A stretch of DNA of 64,000 nt, from NCBI RefSeq assembly GCF_030123245.1, contig NZ_CP126101.1, positions 370,501-434,500 on the forward strand. Direction: 5' to 3'. Position 1 is the first letter of the stretch. Each line of letters begins with the position of its first letter. The DNA is from Lysinibacillus pakistanensis (GTDB lineage: Bacteria; Bacillota; Bacilli; Bacillales_A; Planococcaceae). Of the stretch, positions 54,028 to 61,937 are shown piece after piece. The translations under genes were made by a program, and so were the position numbers. Under the pieces are notes generated by a model. It worked only from the letters and a program-made list of their open reading frames with translations, did not search any database and had not been told where the DNA came from.

Positions 54028-54716
54028 CTAGTGTAACAACAACGTGCCGAGATTTAGCTGAACTATTACCAGCTGCACAAACTGCCTGCCGATTGCTATT
54101 TCAGGAGTGCTATAAAGCCGGAATTAAAAATATCTTCATCACTGAAACATATCGCCCTCAGGAACGACAAAATTACTTATACGCTCAGGGGCGTACTAGA
54201 CCAGGGCAGATTGTTACTTGGAGATTAGACAGTAATCATACATCACGTTTAGCTTGGGACATTGCTGTTGGTCCTCCACAATCTTTATATGATGTAACGA
54301 CACTTACTCGAGTAGGTACCATTGCAAGAAAGCTAGGTATTACGTGGGGTGGTGATTGGGTTGGTAGTATTGACCGACCGCATTTCGAGGTTAAAACATC
54401 TTGGAAGATGCCTGCAGGTTATAAGCTAGAAGGTAAATTGAACGTGCCTACTAATAGCAAAGGACAAGTACAACTAATCGTAGAGGATAAAAAGGAGGAA
54501 ATCAAAATGACTCAAAGATGGAACCCTGGTTCACCAGCTATGAAAACTGAAACGGAAAATTTTATGGCACAGGCGGTTAAAGACGGCATCATTCAGGAAT
54601 CACATTTAAAAGATTTACAGAATGGTACTATGACAACTGATCGATTAATTGGTTTGTACATTACGATTCAGCAGAGACGTAGTGAAGCAATGTCAAAAGC
54701 AATATCAAATTTATAG
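54024..54716 (+). CDS. Endolysin, M15 (L-Ala-D-Glu) peptidase
   Basis: An endolysin of 230 residues. The VanY/CwlK-type M15 domain covers 1-125 with ETYRPQERQ, zinc ligands His72 (SNHTSRLAWD), Asp79 and His120 (DRPHFE). It cuts the peptide stem of peptidoglycan. The linker LEGKLNVPTNSKGQVQ and a C-terminal helical region follow. A homologous fragment is in the scar at 14459-14680. Confidence 0.93.
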   Translation: MTSVTTTCRDLAELLPAAQTACRLLFQECYKAGIKNIFITETYRPQERQNYLYAQGRTRPGQIVTWRLDSNHTSRLAWDIAVGPPQSLYDVTTLTRVGTIARKLGITWGGDWVGSIDRPHFEVKTSWKMPAGYKLEGKLNVPTNSKGQVQLIVEDKKEEIKMTQRWNPGSPAMKTETENFMAQAVKDGIIQESHLKDLQNGTMTTDRLIGLYITIQQRRSEAMSKAISNL

Positions 54717-54730
54717 GTTATAAAAATAGT

Positions 54731-54775
54731 AAAGCCCTGGTACTCAATAATTATTTTTGAGCCAGGGCTTTTTAT
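54731..54775. terminator. Bidirectional terminator
   Basis: AAAGCCCTGG-TA-CTCAA pairs with TTGAG-CCAGGGCTTT, followed by TTT on the plus strand and ACT/T-rich sequence on the other. It separates the lysis genes from the convergent conversion cassette. Confidence 0.85.
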
Positions 54776-54778
54776 GGT

Positions 54779-56047
54779 TTAGTATTCTCTTACTTCAAAT
54801 GAAGCAATTTTATCGTGTACTACATACTCAGTTACCTTTTTGTAAGGTGAAATTGTTTTTGAGAATTTGAATGTAGAAGTACCTTGTGCGGTATCAAACC
54901 AATTTAAGTAATTGTTTAAAACTGCATTAGTCACGTCATATTCTTTTGTAATACCATTCACCAAAGTAATACTTAGAATCGCACTTGAGAAGTCATTGTT
55001 TGGTTTCTTAACAATAACCGTACTTGTTGCTGAAATATCTGTGTTTTCTATTGTTGCTGTAATGATTGCTGTACCTTCACGAATTGCAGTTACATTACCA
55101 TTCTGATCAACAGTGGCAATTGATTCGTCACTGCTTGTCCAAATTATTTTTGCTGTATCTGGAGAAACTGTAGCCGTTAACTTATCTTGGCTGCCTTCTA
55201 GTAGTTCTAGTGAAGCCTTATCCAATGTGATGGATTCAAGTTCTGTACTTCCTTGCTTCTTAACAGTAACTACACAATCGGCACTTAGATTTGTATTTTC
55301 TACTTTTGCTGTTACAGTAACTACTCCTTCTTTGATGGCAGTGACATTACCGTTTTGATCAACAGTTGCAATACTTTCATCACTACTCGTCCAAATTACA
55401 TTTGCGCTATTTGGTGTCACAGTGGCAGTTAGTTTTTCTGTGTTACCTTCAAATAACTCTATATTATTTTTGTCTAATGAAATAGACTCTTCATTTGGAT
55501 TTATTAAAAATCCATCAACATCAATTGCATCAATATATAATTGAGCGTTTTCAAATCCAATTTCTACGGTATGGATAGTATCTTCTAGATCTGTTTTTTC
55601 GTATATTAACATTTGAGGTAATACATTTCTTTTCTCATTAAAATATTCAATTGAACCATCGATTTCAACTTTACCTTTTGTAGTCTTATTAGTAAATCCA
55701 AAACCAATTAATCGGATACTTTTTCCCTTAAAAGAAAATTTCACTGTACTCTTTAAGTCATAAGTTAAAGATGCTGAATCAAGATATAAATCTGTTCTAG
55801 AATCATTTATCCAGTTACCTGTATACTTTAATGCGGGGTTTTTATCATCGTATCTTTTCCAACCAATTTCTGGTTTTTTAAGACTACTTCCGACTACCGC
55901 ACTATTTTCAGGAGTATTATTTAAATTAGACACTCCTTCCTCATAATCCACAGCTTCTGCAGCTGAAGCACTTTCCACACTAACGCTAATTAGTACTAAC
56001 AGCATTAACGTTAGATAAATAAAACCTTTTTTAAACAAATTAACCAC
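54779..56047 (-). CDS. Secreted protein with two bacterial Ig-like (BIG2) domains
   Basis: A protein of 422 residues. Signal peptide (1-30, cleavage after SASA), then a lectin-like beta domain (about 60-185, RYDDKNPALKYTGNW), two BIG2 domains (about 190-270 and 275-355, both with ATVTP/ATVSP and IWTSSDESIATVDQNG) and a C-terminal module of about 65 residues. No cell-wall sorting signal is seen. It is encoded against the late genes, as prophage cargo that could be made in the lysogen. Confidence 0.82.
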   Translation of the reverse strand: MVNLFKKGFIYLTLMLLVLISVSVESASAAEAVDYEEGVSNLNNTPENSAVVGSSLKKPEIGWKRYDDKNPALKYTGNWINDSRTDLYLDSASLTYDLKSTVKFSFKGKSIRLIGFGFTNKTTKGKVEIDGSIEYFNEKRNVLPQMLIYEKTDLEDTIHTVEIGFENAQLYIDAIDVDGFLINPNEESISLDKNNIELFEGNTEKLTATVTPNSANVIWTSSDESIATVDQNGNVTAIKEGVVTVTAKVENTNLSADCVVTVKKQGSTELESITLDKASLELLEGSQDKLTATVSPDTAKIIWTSSDESIATVDQNGNVTAIREGTAIITATIENTDISATSTVIVKKPNNDFSSAILSITLVNGITKEYDVTNAVLNNYLNWFDTAQGTSTFKFSKTISPYKKVTEYVVHDKIASFEVREY

Positions 56048-56154
56048 TTATGTTTCCTCCTTAAAAATTGTCTAGGGTTATTTCTTTTAATAACCTACAA
56101 TAACAACTTTAACCATACCTATACTTATTTACCATAATAAAAATCGTCTAATTC

Positions 56155-56186
56155 TAATAAAAAAAGCCACTCATTTGAGTGACTTG
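56155..56186 (-). terminator. Terminator of the lipoprotein gene
   Basis: On the minus strand AAGTCACTC pairs with GAGTGGCTT around an AAAT loop, followed by a T run. It separates the lipoprotein gene from the BIG2 gene, which thus has its own promoter. Confidence 0.75.
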
Positions 56187-56224
56187 TGATAAGCTTTCTA
56201 CAATTATCTGTGGATAAAAATATA

Positions 56225-56713
56225 CTATTTAACTTCTACTTCAAATACTGCTGCATCATCAAACGAAATAATAGGTGCATAATGAATTTCGATTTTTCCA
56301 CCTTCCATGATACCAAAGTGTTGAACTCCTTGAACCTTCTTGCCACTAGCAACGGCTCCCATACTGTTATCTAAAGCATATGACTCCATTTTATTTCCTG
56401 CGCCATCATATACAGTTAAATCCATACCATAAGATAATTCATCTTTAGCTAAATTTTCTAATTCATATTCAATTTTAATTACCTGATTCGGTTTTGTTTC
56501 ATCAAATTCATTTCGAGCATCTGTTGTACTTACAGCTTTTAATGTGAATTTAGCATCTTTAAACTCAGCAGTATCACCAACAGTTAAAGTTTTTGATTTT
56601 TCAGCCTCTGCTTGTACTGATTGTGTAGTATCTTTTTCTTTAGGTGCAGCCTCTTCCCCACATGCAGCTAATAACAAAGTTGACAATGCTCCTATGTAAA
56701 ATAATTTTTTCAT
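56225..56713 (-). CDS. DUF4352-type lipoprotein
   Basis: A protein of 162 residues with lipobox LLAAC-GE (Cys19) and an acidic linker, then an Ig-like beta domain of the DUF4352 type (TLTVGDTAEFKDAKFTLKAV, YELENLAKDEL). Function unknown; such proteins are exported and membrane-anchored. GGGGGATTTTT on the minus strand precedes the ATG. Likely prophage cargo. Confidence 0.85.
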   Translation of the reverse strand: MKKLFYIGALSTLLLAACGEEAAPKEKDTTQSVQAEAEKSKTLTVGDTAEFKDAKFTLKAVSTTDARNEFDETKPNQVIKIEYELENLAKDELSYGMDLTVYDGAGNKMESYALDNSMGAVASGKKVQGVQHFGIMEGGKIEIHYAPIISFDDAAVFEVEVK

Positions 56714-56812
56714 AGTTAAAAATCCCCCTAAAATGTAATATGGTTCCTATTTTAGTTTAAATATAGGTGTTTGTACATAATAAAAAAACAGACAACTAAT
56801 ATTAGCTATCTG

Positions 56813-57016
56813 TTACTTAATCTCAAATATTTCGTTCATGTCAGTTATCCCAAGAGCTTGAATAACTTTTGTTATATGTTCACGATTTACAGAAGTTCGT
56901 CTATTTGTTGCCAGTTCACTAATAACTGTACGTGTAAGTCCTGTTTTTTCTGCTAATTCCACTTGAGACATTTCACGATCATTTAACACTTCTTTTAATT
57001 TGACTGTTAACTCCAT
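56813..57016 (-). CDS. XRE-family regulator of the cargo region
   Basis: A HTH protein of 67 residues (MSQVELAEKTGLTRTVISEL). GAGGTGAAAT precedes the ATG. It is divergent from the small gene at 57182, and the gap holds a 20-bp perfect palindrome and four ATTTAATAA repeats that could be its operator. Confidence 0.82.
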   Translation of the reverse strand: MELTVKLKEVLNDREMSQVELAEKTGLTRTVISELATNRRTSVNREHITKVIQALGITDMNEIFEIK

Positions 57017-57070
57017 GATTTCACCTCTTTTATTAATTCTCCTTAAATCTCATTATACACAAATCATTAG

Positions 57071-57163
57071 ATTTAATAAATAATTTAATAAGAAATACTT
57101 GAATTATTAAATTTAATAATTTATACTCAAATCAATAAATAAATAAATTATTATATTTAATAA
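57071..57163. promoter_or_regulatory. Operator cluster: 20-bp palindrome and ATTTAATAA repeats
   Basis: ATTTAATAA occurs at 57071, 57083, 57111 and 57155. The third copy is part of the perfect palindrome AATTATTAAATTTAATAATT (57102-57121). The cluster lies in the 165-bp gap between the HTH gene and the divergent small gene. The region is very AT-rich, so part could be chance, but the perfect 20-bp dyad is unlikely to be. Confidence 0.6.
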
Positions 57164-57181
57164 CGAAATGAGGAATGTAAA

Positions 57182-57427
57182 ATGCAAAACGAAAACTTAC
57201 AAGAATTAATCTACAAATTAGAGGTGTGCTTAAAAACAGCAAGAACCCTTCAAGATGAAATGTTAAATCAATACTTTTTACGATATGAACCAAAAGAAAA
57301 TAAGCAAGACAAAGCATTTGTTATTTTCGACTTTGAACGTATGGGCATATTTGCAAGTCTTGTACATCAACAAATTACATTGACAGAAAAACGTGTGAAC
57401 AAAATTAAAATGGAAGAATTGGTTTAA
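57182..57427 (+). CDS. Small phage protein, unknown
   Basis: A protein of 81 residues starting MQNENLQELIYKLEVCLKTA, all helical. GAGGAATG precedes the ATG. Divergent from the HTH gene. No family recognised. Confidence 0.6.
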   Translation: MQNENLQELIYKLEVCLKTARTLQDEMLNQYFLRYEPKENKQDKAFVIFDFERMGIFASLVHQQITLTEKRVNKIKMEELV

Positions 57428-57493
57428 AAACTGAACAGGGAGCATTCAATGAGTGCTCTCGATTGAGTTTTTAAATAAAGCGAGGTGAACGAT

Positions 57494-57670
57494 TTGAGAT
57501 CACTTGAACAACGCCGAAAATATATTCAAATGAAGATGATACAACATGAATCAATTACAGATGTCCACAAGTATCAACGAAGATTAAAACGCCTTATGAG
57601 GTATCATAAGCTGTTGACGAATTTAGAAGTAAAACAGGCACGAGAAAATTTACGTAAGGCACTTAAATAA
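57494..57670 (+). CDS. Small basic phage protein, unknown
   Basis: A very basic helical protein of about 58 residues (LEQRRKYIQMKMIQHE, YQRRLKRLMRYHKLL). TTG 57494 lies 8 nt after GCGAGGTG; GTG 57485 overlaps that site. It may bind nucleic acid by charge. No family recognised. Confidence 0.5.
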   Translation: MRSLEQRRKYIQMKMIQHESITDVHKYQRRLKRLMRYHKLLTNLEVKQARENLRKALK

Positions 57671-57734
57671 ACACGAACAATATTCATCCAATGGATCCTA
57701 GAAAGTTCGTAATTAGAAAGCGAGGTGAAAAACG

Positions 57735-58619
57735 ATGGCATTTGAATACTTAGCGCAATATACAACATTTGAATCAATAGCTGATATGGATAAGAGTGTG
57801 GAGGACCATATCGCGGTACATTACTATGATTTGACTGAATCAGAGCGTGCCATCGTTTTCAAGCTTGCTTCTCATGCATTAGAGTATCCCGGGGCTTGTC
57901 ATTTAAAAGCTGCTACTATTGCTGTAGCATTGGAGATCAGTACGAAGACAGTTTATCGAGCAATTTCAAAATTGGAATCACTAGGAATCATCAAAAAAGA
58001 AACGACTGTAAAAAGCAAAGGTGGACAAGGTGCAAGTATTTATATCATTTTGCCTTACAATGTCTCACCGTCAATGTCCGACCGTCAAAACGCTGAAAAG
58101 CCTTGTGAGAGTAGCGTTTGCCCTCCACAATCTCAAGAGCTACCATCTAGTTCTTTTAATCTTTTAACAAGCAATTTACAGGAAGTATATGAATCAGCAC
58201 ACGCTGAAAAAGAAGCTCATAAAGAATACATGAACAAGTACCAAGTGATGCTGTTCGATTTCATGCACTCGTTACCATTAGCAGATAATTTGAAAGATGA
58301 ATTACACAAGGTTGTATTAGCTGCTCAGGTTCAAAATGCATCTGACTTCATTAGAGCTAAGAACGTAATATTCAAAATTGCTATGGATATTAAAGAAGGC
58401 GTACTGACAGTTACTAGTACATTAAGAGCTGTATTTGTAGGGGTGTATAGTAAGGCTGTAGAGCGTTCTAGTGTGAAGCCTAATAAATCATCAACTGTGG
58501 AGGGCAAAGTAAAAAGGGAACGACCAGTGCCTTTCTATAACTGGCTGAATGAGCGAGATGGTCTTTCGCAATCAATAGTGCATGATGAACCATCGATAGA
58601 TAATTGGTTGGAATGGTGA
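57735..58619 (+). CDS. RepA-like winged-helix protein at the prophage right end
   Basis: A protein of 294 residues. Residues 25-115 form a winged helix (LTESERAIVFKLASHALEYPG, LEISTKTVYRAISKLESLG), and a helical middle is followed by the C-terminal NWLNERDGLSQS and IDNWLEW motifs. Similar proteins occur on Bacillus plasmids and at prophage ends; a role in replication or regulation is likely but unproven. C-terminal relics of two homologues are in the scar left of attL. Confidence 0.7.
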   Translation: MAFEYLAQYTTFESIADMDKSVEDHIAVHYYDLTESERAIVFKLASHALEYPGACHLKAATIAVALEISTKTVYRAISKLESLGIIKKETTVKSKGGQGASIYIILPYNVSPSMSDRQNAEKPCESSVCPPQSQELPSSSFNLLTSNLQEVYESAHAEKEAHKEYMNKYQVMLFDFMHSLPLADNLKDELHKVVLAAQVQNASDFIRAKNVIFKIAMDIKEGVLTVTSTLRAVFVGVYSKAVERSSVKPNKSSTVEGKVKRERPVPFYNWLNERDGLSQSIVHDEPSIDNWLEW

Positions 58620-58669
58620 AAGAGAAATTGCAGAACATGTAAATTTATATAACTAATTATCATTATTTT

Positions 58670-58688
58670 TTGCAACAATTTTGCAACA
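58670..58688. repeat. Candidate integrase arm-site repeats, right end
   Basis: TTGCAACA at 58670-58677 and 58681-58688, 11 bp apart, the same word and spacing as the three copies near attL. Confidence 0.55.
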
Positions 58689-58694
58689 ACACTA

Positions 58695-58827
58695 ATTTTG
58701 ACATAAAAAAATCACCCTTCAATAATGGAAGGGTGATTCGCTTAAAAGCCTTGTGGCTGTAAGAACAAATTAAAAAGCCGCGTATGCCGTAGTTATTATA
58801 GAAAGTTTTAAACCACCACTCCTCAAA
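58695..58827. repeat. attR: right copy of the att repeat
   Basis: The final 61 bp (58767-58827) are identical to 15467-15527; the remainder has a few differences. This phage-borne copy carries the perfect terminator stem (58710-58720 with 58728-58738) and continues without a break into the 5' part of the RNA gene, so it restores the gene. Confidence 0.88.
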
Positions 58828-58933
58828 GTGGGTGTTCGCAGAAGCTTTCCTGCTTATCCTCATTCACCTTGGTGTGAGGCCCGTCATTCCAACTCCAATA
58901 ATAAAACTCCCTTTTACAGCTTAAAGGTTAAAA
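58703..58933 (-). ncRNA. Structured non-coding RNA gene, possibly 6S-like
   Basis: The minus strand has a TATAAT box (58945-58940), a region without coding signal and a strong terminator near 58710. The end segments GCTGTAA (58920-58914) and TTACAGC (58762-58756) can pair, giving a closing stem around about 165 nt. Inside are hairpins CCTCACACC/GGTG..TGAGG and CACCCACT/AGTGGTGG. The length, closing stem and a TTAAAACT segment recall 6S RNA, but I cannot confirm it. The prophage integrated in its 3' half. Confidence 0.5.
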
Positions 58934-59209
58934 CTTAATATTATACGAACAATGCAGCCTTTAAAGATATAATAAGGCATGATAAACAAACTTGCAAGTA
59001 AGATGGTTTATGAAAAAAAGTCAATGGGCAAGCATGCCAAATCGTCTTGCTTTAAATAAAAAATAGCCATACGCCCATCTAATTGTTTCATACATTATTC
59101 ACAAATGCGAACAAAAAAGGCGAACAACCTTTACTTAATAGGGCGAATTATGTAAAGATAGGAGAATATATAGGATTAACCTAGCAAAAAAGTAAAGGAG
59201 GAAGCGGAA

Positions 59210-59548
59210 ATGGCAGCTTATCCAAATTGTCCGAAATGTAATTCGGAATATACGTATGAGGATGGTGCGAATTTTGTATGTCCAGAATGTGCACATGAAT
59301 GGAGTGCAGATGTAGCAGAGCAAGAAGCAGATACACTTATTGTAAAGGATGCAAACGGCAACCTACTTGCGGACGGTGATTCTGTTACAATCATTAAGGA
59401 CTTAAAGGTCAAGGGCAGTTCTTCAACATTAAAAATTGGTACAAAGGTGAAAAGTATTCGTCTAGTTGAAGGAGATCATAATATTGACTGTAAAATTGAT
59501 GGCTTTGGTGCCATGAAATTAAAGTCAGAGTTTGTTAAAAAAGCATAG
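59210..59548 (+). CDS. YjdM/PhnA-family zinc-ribbon protein
   Basis: A protein of 112 residues. The N-terminal zinc ribbon has CPKC (8-11) and CPEC (about 24-27); the C-terminal PhnA domain contains [19 protein letters not shown] and [15 protein letters not shown]. The family was once named phosphonoacetate hydrolase by association; its real role is unknown. AAAGGAGG precedes the ATG. Between 58934 and 59209 I see only the likely promoters. Confidence 0.9.
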   Translation: MAAYPNCPKCNSEYTYEDGANFVCPECAHEWSADVAEQEADTLIVKDANGNLLADGDSVTIIKDLKVKGSSSTLKIGTKVKSIRLVEGDHNIDCKIDGFGAMKLKSEFVKKA

Positions 59549-59553
59549 GTATT

Positions 59554-59622
59554 AAAAGAGTCGAGTAAAAAAGAGCTCCATTTTCGGATAATGGATTGCG
59601 CTTCTAATCGACTCTTTTTTAT
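59554..59622 (+). terminator. Rho-independent terminator
   Basis: AAAAGAGTCGA (59554-59564) pairs with TCGACTCTTTT (59608-59618) across a long loop, followed by T. Confidence 0.7.
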
Positions 59623-59703
59623 TTTTAAATAAAATTTGTAAGTACTGTAACATTTAGAAACGACAGACGTTTTACTTGTGAAATCATGAAGCGAGGGGGA
59701 TGC

Positions 59704-60234
59704 ATGGACAGGCAACGGAAGAATAAGCTTGAGCAACTTTATCAGGAATATGCGAAATCGTTATATTACTTTCTGCTGAAAATGTCTGGGTCCGTACATA
59801 TAGCAGAAGATTTAGTACAAGAAACCTTTGTACGAGCTACGGTATCGCTGTCATTTTATAAAGAGGAGGATGTGAGAGCATGGTTGTTTAAAGTAGCACG
59901 GAATACGTATTTAGATGAATGGCGCAAGCAAAAAAGAAGAAGGACTATCCCATTTGCCCAATTATTTTGGAAGGATGACATACTTAGTCCTTATGGTCTG
60001 CCTGAAGTTGATATTCTCAAGCAAGAAGTAACGGAGGATATCCAGTCATTATTAAAGTTTTTGCCTGAAAATTACCGCACAATTTTATATTTAAGAGAGT
60101 ATGAACAATTTACATATCAGGAGCTACAAGAGGCATTGGAGCTAACAGAGGGGCAGGTGAAAATACTGTTACATCGAGCACGTAAACGTTTAGCAGAAAT
60201 AATCAAGAAGAATGGAGGATTTCAAGATGACTGA
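59704..60234 (+). CDS. ECF-type RNA polymerase sigma factor
   Basis: A sigma-70 family factor of 176 residues. Region 2 is at about 10-80 (SGSVHIAEDLVQETFVRA, WLFKVARNTYLDEWRK) and region 4 at about 115-170 (LPENYRTILYLREYEQFTYQEL, GQVKILLHRARKRL). It resembles SigM of B. subtilis. ATG 59704 follows GCGAGGGGG. It is coupled to a membrane anti-sigma gene. Confidence 0.9.
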   Translation: MDRQRKNKLEQLYQEYAKSLYYFLLKMSGSVHIAEDLVQETFVRATVSLSFYKEEDVRAWLFKVARNTYLDEWRKQKRRRTIPFAQLFWKDDILSPYGLPEVDILKQEVTEDIQSLLKFLPENYRTILYLREYEQFTYQELQEALELTEGQVKILLHRARKRLAEIIKKNGGFQDD

Positions 60235-61267
60235 ATGGTCGCAGGAAAAAGAGAAAAAAATATTGCAGAAGTACCGTTTTACGTTAACCTCTCGGATATT
60301 ACGTATATTGCTACTATGTGCTGTTATCTATGGTTTATATATTTTAAGCGTATCAATCATTTTTGAAAAAACACGCCCAGGTCGTAAACATATTTATAAT
60401 TCATTAATAGCTTTAGAATGGCAGCAGCCAAATATAAAAGGACAATATTCAGGTTCATCTGCTGAATTAACACCACTTTTGACACAAAAATTTAGCTATC
60501 CTCTTGTGAAGCAAGTAGGGAAAGAGAACGTAATGGTAGGTGAGGTGAGTTTGGATAAAAAAATATTCAATACATCTTCATCGATGAAAATGAACTTAAC
60601 TTCAAAAAGTTCTTCTTCATCTTCGAGCCTGAAATTGACAAATGAATTTGATAAATTCAGCTTCAATTTACCTGAGGATCCTCGTACAGGGAAATCGACA
60701 TCATCCCAAATTAACAATGGTGTATGGAAAACGTTAGAAAAATTACCCGAAGGAACAGTTGCAGAACTAGCGTTTTCTACCACAACATTTATGAAGCCTA
60801 AAATGTTGACAAAAATGCTTGAACCATACGATGTGGAAGTTGTTTGGATGCCTATATATACAGGCGAATTCAAATCCTTTGATCCATTTCCAACTGGTGA
60901 AGGTAGTGTTAATCTTACCATTTATGATAGTTTCGGGCTAACAGGAGGATTGAAGGTTAGTGATGATTATTCAAAAATTTGGGTAGGTCAAAATTTAACG
61001 CAAGTTAGTGTTATAGATAGTCAGCGTTTAATGCTAGAAAATATGGAAAAGCTACTAGACAATGAAAAGAAAAGCTATATCGAGGATTTTCTTGGTTTGT
61101 CACATTTACAAGAACGTCATGATTATTTAAAAAAGAATGGTTTTCAGGCTTATGGTGCTGTGGTGACAGGACCAACAAAGAATTTATTAATGCTGAAAGA
61201 TATAGAAGGCATATCTAATCAAAAGCTTGGTGATATTGAGCTTTGGAATTGGTATAATGACTGGTAA
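60227..61267 (+). CDS. Membrane anti-sigma factor (YhdL-like)
   Basis: A protein of 346 residues with one membrane segment at about 25-45 and a large outer domain. The N-terminal cytoplasmic stretch (TEWSQEKEKKILQKYRFTL) and the outer part (YNSLIALEWQQPNIKG, YDVEVVWMPIYTGEF, GFQAYGAVVTGPTKNLL) match the Sigma_reg_N/Sigma_reg_C layout of YhdL. It should hold the sigma factor inactive at the membrane until a signal arrives. GGAGG precedes the ATG, which overlaps the sigma stop. Confidence 0.85.
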   Translation: MTEWSQEKEKKILQKYRFTLTSRILRILLLCAVIYGLYILSVSIIFEKTRPGRKHIYNSLIALEWQQPNIKGQYSGSSAELTPLLTQKFSYPLVKQVGKENVMVGEVSLDKKIFNTSSSMKMNLTSKSSSSSSSLKLTNEFDKFSFNLPEDPRTGKSTSSQINNGVWKTLEKLPEGTVAELAFSTTTFMKPKMLTKMLEPYDVEVVWMPIYTGEFKSFDPFPTGEGSVNLTIYDSFGLTGGLKVSDDYSKIWVGQNLTQVSVIDSQRLMLENMEKLLDNEKKSYIEDFLGLSHLQERHDYLKKNGFQAYGAVVTGPTKNLLMLKDIEGISNQKLGDIELWNWYNDW

Positions 61268-61271
61268 TAGA

Positions 61272-61310
61272 GGGAGTTGTCTCTGGCTTTTTTGAGGCAG
61301 CTCCCAATTT
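61272..61310. terminator. Weak terminator hairpin
   Basis: GGGAGTTG (61272-61279) pairs with CAGCTCCC (61298-61305), followed by AATTTT. It lies between convergent genes. Confidence 0.5.
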
Positions 61311-61313
61311 TCG

Positions 61314-61835
61314 CTAAAAACTAATTTTCGTAAACCTACGCAAAAGAATCGCAAATGCAGCACCAATTAGTGCAAAAATGGTATGTAAAAGGGCAATATA
61401 GCCTGCACCGATCAACAGGGCCCCAATCTCCGTAAACGAGTAGTTAGTGATATAAAGCGGATTATTGATATTATTAATAATAGCCCATACGAAAACTGGT
61501 ACAGAACTGATGGTAAAAACGATCCAAATATTTTTATAAAAAAAATAAGTTAGACAGCCGAAAATTGCATAGGAAACAACAAAGCTTTTTTGATTACCTA
61601 ATAAGGATGAATTAATCGCAAACATAAAGGATAGAACGATAAAAATAATATGGAAAAAGCTGATTGTTCTTTTCATCGGTAAATGATAACTTGTTAACTG
61701 CTTTGAAGTGGCTAGCTGACGGCAATGCTCACAATTAGCTAAATGTTGTTCGACAAACTGTATAGTAGCTGCCTGGAGCGCTCGCTTATTATACAAAGGT
61801 AATAAATCCTCAACTATTGAACATTCCTGTGACAA
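61314..61835 (-). CDS. Zinc-finger (HC2-type) membrane protein
   Basis: A protein of 173 residues. The N-terminal zf-HC2 anti-sigma-like domain has His-x3-Cys-x2-Cys in EQHLANCEHC (about 29-38), followed by four to five membrane segments. Such proteins are often anti-sigma factors, and the nearby ECF sigma factor is a possible partner, but that factor already has a YhdL-like partner. It is on the opposite strand, so independent. Confidence 0.75.
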   Translation of the reverse strand: MSQECSIVEDLLPLYNKRALQAATIQFVEQHLANCEHCRQLATSKQLTSYHLPMKRTISFFHIIFIVLSFMFAINSSLLGNQKSFVVSYAIFGCLTYFFYKNIWIVFTISSVPVFVWAIINNINNPLYITNYSFTEIGALLIGAGYIALLHTIFALIGAAFAILLRRFTKISF

Positions 61836-61885
61836 AGACTTCCCTCCAATCCTCTTCTTTCATTATAGACTTTTTGAGGAAAATA

Positions 61886-61922
61886 AAAAAAGCCTTCCGT
61901 GAGTTTATTCATTCGGAAAACT
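61886..61922 (-). terminator. Minus-strand terminator of the HD gene
   Basis: TTTTCCG pairs with CGGAA across a 12-nt loop on the minus strand and a T7 run follows. It ends the HD-domain gene. Confidence 0.55.
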
Positions 61923-61937
61923 TGTACATGCATCTTA

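Larger units (their letters stand above)
15467..58827. mobile_element. Siphovirus-type prophage, about 43.4 kb, probably defective
   Basis: It is bounded by a 61-bp perfect direct repeat, with an integrase at one end and a coherent lysogeny, replication, packaging, head, tail and lysis order. Structural genes are of the HK97 head and phi13-like tail type. Integration occurred at the 3' part of a small RNA gene that the phage-borne copy restores. The tape-measure/chaperone junction is broken, so the element probably cannot make infectious particles. Confidence 0.93.

Noticed and set aside
15528-58694. tRNA genes in the prophage or at its ends
   Set aside because: I looked for cloverleaf signatures (GGTTCRA arms with matching stems) at the att sites and in gaps and found none; integration is in a non-tRNA RNA gene.
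58663-58863. 66-codon minus-strand open frame at the right end
   Set aside because: It lies inside the structured RNA gene and its terminator and has no protein-like composition.
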